Source: Botryllus schlosseri
Lineage: Eukaryota > Chordata > Ascidiacea > Stolidobranchia > Styelidae
Length of the DNA: 20,708 nt
Assembly: GCA_000444245.1 (NCBI GenBank)
Contig: ATSW01000203.1
Span: forward strand, 1-20,708
Reading direction: 5' to 3'
The translations under genes and the position numbers were made by a program. Below the pieces are notes generated by a model. The model saw nothing but the letters and a program-made list of their open reading frames with translations. It did no database searches and was not told where the DNA came from. Of this stretch, positions 1 through 8,882 are shown piece after piece; positions within the stretch are counted from its first letter, which is position 1; the number at the start of each line of letters is the position of its first letter.

Positions 1-1157
1 AGCATGTAATTGGACTTTTCCAATGTCCACACATCAACTCACAATTTTTTAACGTAAGCAACCCTAGATGGGTTGGCTGAATATGAAAAGTTGCAAAACT
101 TTACTTACGAACGGACTGGAGTTGATTTCCGTAGAAATTACTTGGACGAGGGAGTACAGCTCCGACAATCCTTTGGTATGGCATCGGTATTAGATCATTT
201 ATTGATTAGTCTTGTCAACGTTCTGTGAGTGGGATATATTGCGAACTGTAAAGCGGTGACGACCACACAACCTCATATAACTTACAACTAAAAAGTCAAC
301 ACACATAACGTTCGCAGATTATAAAGGCTAAATTACCACAATCTTGTTTGCTATTTATTGAGTGTTGCGGATATTCCTATTGTCTTTTTCGTAAACTACC
401 AGAATAGCGAATAAACTTTCAAGATGTACTGCAAATTTATGCGGATTTTGACAATATTACTCCACGCCATGAATGTAGAAGAGTGACCACAATCACCTGA
501 TGAACTCCACAGTACAATGTGAATTGGATAATGCTGATATTTTGAAGAGAGAATTTCCCGTGTTTTGGCGCTGTAAACCATAAAAATCAATACCAATCAA
601 CTAACTTTCAGAAGAAGTAAATGATGTACCGCGTTGTCGCAATGTGTGAGACATTGATGTGTTGATTAAATTTGAAAATATTGATAGATTATTGCGGCAG
701 ACATTGTTTATGAGTTGTAATGTACCATAATCCTCATCATCTAAATCGCATCGTCATGGAAGCGAATCTGCATATTTAATGGTCATGTAATGGACGTGTA
801 TGGACAATGGACATGTAATAGATATGTAGCCCATATATCCATTAGCGCAACGTACAGGATGTCGTAAAACTCAAGTGCTTGTACGTCCCGGCCAAGTGTG
901 GTCAAATAGTATGTTTATTTCATGCACCTACGGAGATGCTTTTTTACTATCTGGAGCGAGAAACACCCTAACAGAATGAGTCTCAGGCGTATAGGTACTC
1001 TTAGGGTATGAGCCCACCTATACTATGCTATACTATGTAGTATCGTAAATGAATTGATTCGAAGCCTTGAAAGGTTCTGGTTCCTGTGAACACAAATCTA
1101 TCACGTGACAATCCTAATTCCTCATTGATGTACGTATGGTACCTATATCTACATTTT
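1..1157. other. No gene recognised; AT-rich sequence with short local repeats
   Basis: All frames are short and codon-poor. There are only small local repeats: ATGTAATGGAC-type motifs near 785-825 and TACTATG repeats at 1020-1042. Nothing here supports a gene or a complete element. Confidence 0.5.
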
Positions 1158-1165
1158 ACCTACAT

Positions 1166-1345
1166 TAGGGTTACCATATTTTGGAAATCAGCATATCAGT
1201 CCAATTTTGCAGTAAATATGAACTAACTTCTCAAAAAAGAGGACAGAATCTCAAAAAAGAGGACAAAAGGGCGTCCTCCGAGGCCACTTTCAAAAAAGTC
1301 AAAAAAGAGGACAAATCCTCTTAAAGAGGACGTATGGTAACCCTA
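1166..1345. mobile_element. hAT-type MITE, 180 bp, with perfect 8-bp target duplication
   Basis: The ends are TAGGGTTACCATA and TATGGTAACCCTA, a 13-bp perfect inverted repeat. ACCTACAT flanks both sides (1158-1165 and 1346-1353). Inside are repeated AAAAAAGAGGACA units and a GTCCTC inverted partner. There is no coding capacity. The 8-bp duplication fits the hAT superfamily. A longer relative lies at 17506-17861. Confidence 0.9.
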
Positions 1346-1353
1346 ACCTACAT

Positions 1354-1666
1354 GTAGCCTGCATGTAATTGTATTGCGAATTAACAAATTCTGGATTTAA
1401 TTCTTCGGTATTTTGATTTGCTGCATTGGAAAGCGCCTTTGCCTTTCACACCACACCCGCACATGTATATACCATAATGCTGAAGAAGCAGACAGCGATC
1501 ACCGATCACACTTGATGCAGTTCGTAAGATGTCCCCCATAACGATGTGACCTTAACGAAATGTCTCGTTACAGACTGTTTTAACAGTTCTTTGGTAAAAT
1601 TCTAATAAATCCAAGACTACTTGTAGCCTGAAGCGTTAGTCATTCGCATAGAGTATTGCAGGGATG
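1354..1666. other. No feature recognised
   Basis: Short stretch between two transposons; I see no coding signal, repeat or RNA. Confidence 0.4.
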
Positions 1667-1674
1667 CTCTAAAA

Positions 1675-2234
1675 CAGTGGTTCTCAGACTTGTGGGGCAA
1701 GTCCCTCTCGAGGGGCGTGAAATCATCTGAGGGGAGGCGCAAAGCCGCCTGAGAGAGATGATGTTTCTTGGACTCGGAATGAGTATAATTTGTGCTGAAA
1801 CTGGTGTGTAACTGGTGAATGCGTGTAAATGTGTCATTTGTTTTTGATTTAGCTTATGGTAAGGTACGTTTGAGCCAAGCTCAAAAGGGGTAATAAAACG
1901 GATTAGGCACCAAAATCGATGATATATCTATGTGCTACTTGCTACCCTTGCACATGATTATGTTTAACAAAATTGAATTGAATTGGAAATATTTTTTCGC
2001 TCTGCGCGATTTACCTCCTGCTCATAATTATTGCTTTGTGTATGTATAGTCCTAATTTCATATTTGAGAAGGGTCTCAACAGACATAACACTTTCCTTGC
2101 CACCAAATAATGCGTTGGGATTGCAAACATTCTGGTTGCTCTATTAAATATTTTTGGATATGACGATAAAAGGGCGCGAAATTTTTCACCATCATGAAGG
2201 AGGCGCGTGTCTAAAAAAAGTTTGAGATACACTG
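1675..2234 (-). mobile_element. Non-autonomous hAT element, about 560 bp
   Basis: It starts CAGTGGTTCTCAGACTT and ends AAGTTTGAGATACACTG, an imperfect inverted repeat of the widespread CAGTGGTTCTCAAAC type. The flanking octamers CTCTAAAA and CTCCCAGA match at 5 of 8 positions, as expected of an old target duplication. Its interior matches the element at 3812-4087 in opposite orientation: 17 bp at 2173-2189 are the exact complement of 3838-3854. It is about twice the length of that copy. No transposase is seen. Confidence 0.8.
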
Positions 2235-2347
2235 CTCCCAGAATTTTTGGAAGGCAGGGGCACTGACACATTTCCGTCTCATAAGATATATATTACTCCA
2301 ATCCAAGAAATATATAGATAGAGGCTAAGATACCTGACAGATACTGG

Positions 2348-2575
2348 CATTTCACAATATTGTTCCAGGGCCAGAACCTGCTATGGTTAGTTTGCGAGCC
2401 TCTGAATTATCAAGGTTCGCATACCGAACAGGAACGTGAACTGGACTTTCGCATCATGCCTAAAGTGTATGCTATCTTTAGTTTCACTAGCGTGTCGGCT
2501 AAAACTTTATTAGAAGCTCTTGAACTTTATGAATCGCTTCATTCAACTGATGATTACGGAGCAGATCGTAATTAA
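2348..2575 (+). CDS. Orphan open frame, possible terminal exon (weak)
   Basis: An open frame of about 70 residues ends at TAA 2573-2575. It is preceded by an acceptor-like ATTGTTCCAG ending at 2367. The product includes CEPLNYQGSHTEQERELDF and an amphipathic stretch AKTLLEALELYESLHS. The composition is more protein-like than neighbouring frames and lacks runs of rare residues. I do not recognise a family and see no matching upstream exon. It could be a last exon, a transposon remnant or chance. Confidence 0.25.
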   Translation, partial: HFTILFQGQNLLWLVCEPLNYQGSHTEQERELDFRIMPKVYAIFSFTSVSAKTLLEALELYESLHSTDDYGADRN

Positions 2576-3335
2576 AGGCAGACACATGTCATACATAGCT
2601 GTCACGCTATCATTTAGTAAGCGACACGATACGTTGTTAAAAACGGCACGATACCTCTCTGCAATATCTTTGTTCGTGTTGTAGTGAATGCTGTTAGATG
2701 TTAGATGGACATCAGAACATTTTCGATGGCTTGATCTCGAGATCTAATTGAATGTGTAAAATCGAAAATTAGGCAATTGTATTACGAGCCTGCGTCACAT
2801 AATGACAATGAATCGGACGGAAGATGCATCGAAAGCCGGGTATGAAGATTTTGTAAATTGCATGTTTTACTGATTGAATCTGGGAGAATATGGTCATTGC
2901 ATGAGTAATACGTCACCAGGACTTGAAACATAACTGCATGGGCGTAAAAGGGGCGTGTTGCGACTGTCATTACATTGTTAAACCAAATCTTTACGGCTAC
3001 AAATCTTGGCTTAAAATATTCTTGAGTTGGCCGTTGCAACTTCGCAGTTCATCATACACCGTCGGTTCGCGAAGTCGATAGCGGATTGTTTCACTGCGCT
3101 GCGATTTGTCGAATTGTTAGGCCAACACTCGGTGCGACATAATAATTTGTGTCTCACCTTATATTGTTTGACTGCGTTGTTTTATTACGTAACAGAGCCA
3201 ATAATAATTCTCACATTCCTTGACGATTTTGAGAGGTTCAGGTGCCCTTACTTTGTCATCATCAGTTCTGAACTCGGGTCGCTATCAAAGGTGAGGCTGC
3301 CTCATCTCTCCTTACCCTCTATTCGTGACGGGCTG
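2576..3335. other. No gene recognised
   Basis: Contains an 111-codon open frame at 3027-3362 (+) and an 85-codon frame opposite it. Neither has splice signals, a domain or a convincing start, and I take both as chance. Confidence 0.4.
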
Positions 3336-3337
3336 GG

Positions 3338-3480
3338 ATTACTCGAGTCAACTATTTCATAAGACTTGACTCGAGTCATCTTGCTAAAATTACTTGAATA
3401 GACTTAACTTAGCGTTATAAAAATGGGGATTGAGTCGTGACTCGGAGCAAAACTTATGAGTTGGTTTCAAGTCATCTAAT
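3338..3480. repeat. Degenerate ACTCGAGTC-type repeat patch
   Basis: ACTCGAGTCA at about 3342 and TTGACTCGAGTCAT at about 3366 are followed by decayed variants (TTGAGTCGTGACTCGG, GGTTTCAAGTCATC). These look like diverged units of a short-period or palindromic repeat. The family is unknown. Confidence 0.4.
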
Positions 3481-3811
3481 AACAAAATAATAATCGATGT
3501 CGACTAAATCGCTGTACCTTGTTGATGTTCGGATCGTTCGATGTACGCTGGTGAGACCTATGAGAGCAACTAGTCATTCGATGATTGTACGTTGTACTGA
3601 GGCTCCATTGGTATATCACAAATACTTGACCAGTGACCACAGACGAATTGATCAGAGCTTGCAGCTTACTTACGTTGTCGTGAACGGCTAATATTCTGAT
3701 AGCAATGTGTTTCTGTTCTATAAACTGCTCACAGTGCTCACTGCTAACTCTGACCAGCTCTATTAAATGATTTGTAGCAAGCATAATTTGTATCTTATGG
3801 GGGCAGTAGAG

Positions 3812-4087
3812 CAGTGGCTCTCAAACTTTTTTTGATGGTGAAAAATTTCGCGCCTCCCTCGTCATATCACAGAATGCAACCAGAATGCTAGCAATCCCAA
3901 CGGATAGTTTGATGGCATGGAGGTTATGACTGATGATGAGAGAATTCTCAAATTTGAAATTCGGACTATACATAGAGCAACAACCATGAATTGGATGTAA
4001 ATCACGCAGAGCGCGAAAAAATGTCAGTTGACTGCAGCTTCGCGCCCCCCTCCGGATGCTTTCACGCCCCCAGTTTGAGAACCACGG
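3812..4087 (+). mobile_element. Non-autonomous hAT MITE, 276 bp
   Basis: It starts CAGTGGCTCTCAAACTT and ends AGTTTGAGAACCACGG. The flanks CAGTAGAG (3804-3811) and AAGTAGAG (4088-4095) match at 7 of 8, a clear hAT target duplication. Interior blocks such as GTGAAAAATTTCGCGCC (3838-3854) are shared with the inverted element at 1675-2234. No coding capacity. Confidence 0.88.
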
Positions 4088-4095
4088 AAGTAGAG

Positions 4096-6860
4096 GATAG
4101 TGTATTGCATTACATCAATTGGTTTCACCTTTTTGAGGTTTCTTATTGAATCCTATATTTTGGATGATAAAACTACAGACTGACTATAACAGATAGGTCT
4201 ACTTATGTAATTTTGTAGCTCTACGAATGCGTTTCACTATATTTTATTTCTTATCCTCACGAGACATGCACATGCACAGTGCACACTGCACAGCGATGCT
4301 AATAATTGTAATTCGACCAGATAGAAAGATTGCGCGGGAATCTATTTGTGGCAACGGGTAATATCCTTTGCGCCAATCGACGCCTCTATGCGATGTGTCG
4401 ACGTGTTTCAATTTTTACAAACCTAAGTTCCATTTCACAGTTTCTTATCGTAATTGTCGCATCATAGCAAGATGTCCTGCTCTCAATATATGGACAATGT
4501 CTCAGTTAACCGTTGCTTTGGAAGATCACTAGATGTTATTCAATACGAGCAAGGCCGTTGATTTCTGACCGTAAACGACCCCACCAATGTCCACTGTACA
4601 AAGTCAAATGACGCAACAGCATAATATGTTAGGCAATGTAACAAAACTATTTACAGATATTGATGTAAAGGGGAAAGTCGTGAATAAGACAAAAATAGCT
4701 GAATAAACTAGGAAATACACTATTGGCGATGACTGTCTGGTGAATTTCTGACATGGAATGGGTGCAACTGTAATTATGTGGAACTCCTGTCTGCAGCTCC
4801 TGGATTTGGAGATGTTGATTCTAAATTACACGAAAAAGGTATAAAATTAGTATATGATGATGTGAAATAGACCAACCTTAGCATTATCTCGAGTTCTTCA
4901 TGTCATGAGCATAGATTTTAAACCGCAGGAGATTTCATGCCACTGAATAATTTCAAAAACTCTATATTTGTCGTTTACTTGCGTTTTCGTCAACCTTATT
5001 TGGTAATGATGTATTATAACTTTCAAAGATCACGCTGCACGGCAAACCTACCGCGACGTCTACGACGTGAACTATTTTCAGATATTATGTCAGCTGGATG
5101 ACGTTGGTCTGCAGATCACAGAGAGTATTCGAACGGGATGTAGTGTAAACACAAAGTTTCACCAGTACGGAAATACAATGTTGCAGTTGAAAGTAAAGCA
5201 ATGGCGTCATCGTTGAAGGATACCAGCAGTCATACATTTTAACCAATCTCACGGATTAATGCAAATATTCACTCATTGCCCTGTAGCATATGCACAGTGC
5301 ACACCTGATATCATCTAGTCATTCAGAACATAGCTATGTCACATTTAATATAAGATGCATGAGACAATGACAATAGCGATGGCGAATGATTCATATTTCA
5401 CAGGCTTACACAAAATTACGATGTAATACGGCTGTAATTTCCGTTTCCAAAGGAAGCCATTTCATAGACATGGGCTCACTACTTACCGATTCGTGAGTAA
5501 AGCAAAGTAAGTAAAATATGTAGGCCTATCTATATTTTAAGCTTTTCGAATATGGAAACGAGTATGATCCTATGAATGTCCTTCGGCTTGCCTATCTGCT
5601 ATAAGCAGTTATGAATATCCGTAACTATCTAATATGGAATCTATTGCGGATTTGAGAACTTGGAAACATTGATAGTAATTGTGTGTTTCTCGCGTGCTGG
5701 TTAAGCGGCAATCTGGTTGCAGCCACGGTTAGTGCTTCGATGTTCATAATATATTGGTATTGCGTGGCGACTGGCGAGTAATTTCTACAAGGTAGGCCTA
5801 CACTACTTGCATACAATCTTCACAAGTAGCGTATCCCAAAGGCTAACCAAATACATGAATGCCGTAGCTTCAGTCAAAAATAAGGTACGGACCTGCTGTA
5901 ACTGATTCCGTCAGCAAAAACGCGACAAAAATTTGAAAATAAAAGTAATATTTTACGAATAAGAATATATATAGCGTTTGCCGTCACGCCATCTCTTAAA
6001 AATACTGCGACTAACAGAAACATGCAGTATTTTAAGTGACTAAAGAGGTCAATTCAAAGCAAAACCGTCATTTAACAGGAGCTGTATAAGGAGCCAAAGC
6101 AAATTTGCTATAAAAATAAACGCCAAAATTGGTTCTACCTAATCCGTAAAATCACTCATTCAAGTCGCCGTGATCGAAGTTAACATCTAACACCACCTGT
6201 CAAAGATAATCAACATTCCGATACAAGATAGAATTATTGCCTTTGTATTCGCTTATGTTGTTGTTTATGGCACTCAGTGATATCTGTTAGGGCAATTTCT
6301 ATTGATATAATATTGTACCCGATAACACGATTCTTATCGACGAGAGATGTTTCAAGATATCCCGGCATCAGTTCCAAGTTGACGATATTCCCGTCATTTC
6401 GTGATCATATCGTAACACGTTGGCGAGAATCGTAATTGAAGACGTCAAAACGGAGCTAAGGAGATAGGTTTCAATTATGCAAGAAAAAACAGGGTTTCTA
6501 TAACCTCGATAATTTACAGAACGTCGATAGGTAACTCAGACTTTGCGGACAACACTGTCATGAGTTGTATATTTATATGTTTACATCATCTCTCTGTACT
6601 CGTATCTGGGCTATTGTTGTTTTAATCCGAGTAGCATGAAACGCTCAATAGATTTCCTCTGGCTTGAAAGCCTATGACCTTGCTTTATGATTATCCGAAA
6701 TATTGTTGAACAGATAATCCGGAAATATCTTACTTTTTCTACTGATCGACAGGCTGCTTCAACCCATTTTCAAACTTACTTTGAGATTTCGAAGATGTAG
6801 CAATCACGCGATACATTTTTGTCACGGAATTCGGAGTGAAGGAAAATGAAAAGGAAATGT
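4096..6860. other. Long stretch with no gene recognised
   Basis: No open frame here exceeds 63 codons or has splice support. Visible features are small: a shared 15-mer ATGCACAGTGCACAC at 4272-4286 and 5290-5304, and GTAGGCCTA motifs at 5520-5528 and 5792-5801 (the second is the palindrome GTAGGCCTAC). It is probably intergenic sequence or a long intron. Confidence 0.45.
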
Positions 6861-7061
6861 GATTATTATTATATTCTTTATTCACAGTAGAACTGGTAAA
6901 TACACACATAATCCGGGAAGCAACCTGCACCCAAAAGAAAATGGCGAGATTGGAGTAAATTTTTAAAATTTCAGTAATGCAGTCAAATTGTTATTCCTAT
7001 GCAATACATGGAGAAGTCAGATTACAGAATTGCAGTAGATGACGAATTGGCAAGGGTTATA
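6861..7061 (-). mobile_element. 5'-truncated SINE (3' tail copy)
   Basis: About 200 bp closely matching the 3' part of the SINE at 7081-7647, in the same orientation. Read on the minus strand it ends CTGTGAATAAAGAATAT followed by a short ATT-repeat tail. Shared blocks include AGTAAATTTTTAAAATTTCA. It stops short of the tRNA-like head, as expected of a truncated retrotransposed copy or a partial tandem duplication. Confidence 0.75.
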
Positions 7062-7080
7062 GAGCAGAGGTAGAGATGAT

Positions 7081-7647
7081 GATTATTATTATTAATATTA
7101 TATTCTTTATTCACAGTTAAACTGGCAAATACACATATAATCCGGGGAGCAACCTGCCCCTAAGGATAATGACGAGATTGAAGTAAATTTTTAAAATTTC
7201 AGTAATAGAGTCAAATTGTTATTCCTTTATGCAATACATTAACAGGTCAGATTACAGAATTACAGAGTATGAAGAATTTGCAAGGGTTATTAATAATTTA
7301 ATTGTCACAACACAATGGCGCTTATCGCCTTTCTCATGCTATTTGCGCCACGACACGAATTATTTGTAATGTTCATATTATCTTTGACTTTCGTAATATT
7401 TTGGGGACGACGGCAGTCTCTCTCGCTCCCATGCGTCCCCATCGCGGTCTCTGCAGTCGACTTGTAGCACGGCTCACTTTCAGTCAGGGCTTCTTCAATG
7501 CGCTTGGCTACCGTAGTAATGAAATCGGCGATGAGGAGCCCAGAGAAACCTCCGACACGTAGAAGATGGTCAGAAACGGTGTTCGAACCCACTTCCATTG
7601 GTGTCGTGACTGCAGTGTTTAACCAACTGCGCCACTCACTTCCCCGG
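7081..7647 (-). mobile_element. tRNA-derived SINE with head, body and ATT-repeat tail
   Basis: On the minus strand the head near 7647-7578 carries an A-box TGGCGCAGTTGG (7634-7623) and a B-box-like GGGTTCGAACACC (7590-7578), the spacing of a tRNA-type RNA polymerase III promoter. A CpG-rich body of about 280 bp and a tail region ending GTGAATAAAGAATATAAT with ATT repeats follow. The whole is about 570 bp, long for a SINE. The 125-codon open frame across it is incidental. The family name is unknown. Confidence 0.75.
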
Positions 7648-8735
7648 ATTACATGTGATGTGATGTTCGCGTTCGGTTTCATAATAGCTTTATTCGTTCC
7701 TATTAGGCTTCCCCTCTAAAACTAATGTGCACAGGAGGCGTAATAATGAAGCATTCACGCTAAAATAGAGGAAATCGTGGTATAAAATCTAGTGCCTATA
7801 TGCTTTTAGTGGAGTACGTATAGTGAACATTTGACGACAATAATTGCATATATAACAAATAATTGTCCCACTTCACGTAAATTAAAGGGTGGAATTCCTG
7901 TGTGATAGTGATACGGTTTTTGAGCTCAGCATGTTCACTGGGGTGCATTATGAAATACTCCCAGACAAAGCAAATTTGCACAAATCGCCAATGGGAATTC
8001 GCCGGCATCGAGGAATATTGCCACGATCCATACAAATTTGGGTATACCTTTCATTATAGTCAGGCGGCAGAGACAAGCAATAGGATGGACGAGTGATATC
8101 GTTGCAATGGTTTGCAGTTCTATAGCAATTGTCTTTTGTACACAGCCGGACAAAGTGTTTTTCGATGAGAATCAAATTGAAGTGATTCGCTTCCGACTCT
8201 ATCCAGGATTTGTCTGGCCGTAGGTGTTTTGACATTCTAAAAATGCGGTTCGAAAATATAGATGTAAAACGTGTGGGAGCAAAAATGTAGTCTATAATTA
8301 CGAATTGGCTATGCATCTTTACTGGCTGTAAATAGCATGTTGCGGATTGAGTAGATATGTTGAATTGATTTTTACGGGTGTTATAATTATCGGATGAGAA
8401 AATATTCCCATGGAGCTGTCCACCAGATGACTTCTTGGTAAGAAGTTGCTTGAAATGCAATAACAAATGCGAAAATGTAAATTATGTCGAAAATTTATTG
8501 GATGTGGTCCTTACACACTCAATTTGGAAGACGATTGCGTCACCATCAATGCGAAGACGATATTGTTTGGATGTACGAGAAAAAGGAAGGCGAAAAAATG
8601 AACGGGTATCGGCACATAATAACCAGCGGATATTCCGATTTCTATCAGATCAATCTTCCGAGTATAGAAATCGAGTCACAGGAAATAGCGGTGTTCTTCA
8701 GTGAATGGTATCTAATATTACTTTCAATCACAGAT
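7648..8735. other. Upstream region with several overlapping weak reading frames
   Basis: The longest uninterrupted frame in the window (7948-8466, minus, 172 codons) lies here opposite plus-strand frames. One of these, 7902-8096, reads CTNRQWEFAGIEEYCHDP, faintly like a complement-control (sushi) segment. Another, 8484-8744, reads EDDIVWMYEKKEGEKMNGY. None has a convincing start, splice pattern or family. They could be decayed exons of a neighbouring gene or chance. Confidence 0.3.
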
Positions 8736-8743
8736 TATAAATA
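8736..8743 (+). promoter_or_regulatory. Likely TATA box of the cysteine-module/vWA gene
   Basis: TATAAATA lies 92 bp upstream of the proposed start codon at 8828. This would put transcription initiation near 8765-8775 and leave a 5' UTR of roughly 55-60 bp. The start codon has A at -3 and G at +4 (AAAAATGG), a good initiation context. The spacing fits, but an AT-rich octamer can also arise by chance. Confidence 0.45.
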
Positions 8744-8827
8744 ACTTATTTACGAGACAATATTTATTTTCTATTTGTCCTAAGTCGATCGTTGCCATTG
8801 TGATACTGCAAGCATCTTCGAAGAAAA

Positions 8828-8882
8828 ATGGAATCGTATATGACACTGGTTACTATTGGATTGTTTCTTTATGTATCTACAG
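8828..8882 (+). CDS. Exon 1: signal peptide
   Basis: Encodes residues 1-18, MESYMTLVTIGLFLYVST, a short polar start followed by a hydrophobic core typical of a secretory signal. It ends in phase 1 at G|GTGATT. The next acceptor at 9151-9152 restores the same phase and gives cleavage near Thr18/Val19. The 55-bp exon is short, and its donor is weaker than those of the later exons, so this is the least secure exon. Confidence 0.6.

Noticed and set aside
3027-3362. 111-codon plus-strand frame
   Set aside because: No splice signals, no motif, and an opposite-strand frame of similar quality nearby; it runs into the ACTCGAGTC repeat patch.
5520-5801. GTAGGCCTA motifs as a regulatory site
   Set aside because: Only two copies, no promoter context, and this palindrome-like motif is common in many animal genomes.
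7305-7682. 125-codon open frame on the minus strand
   Set aside because: It lies across a tRNA-derived SINE, including its polymerase III boxes, and has no domain; it is a by-product of the CpG-rich SINE body.
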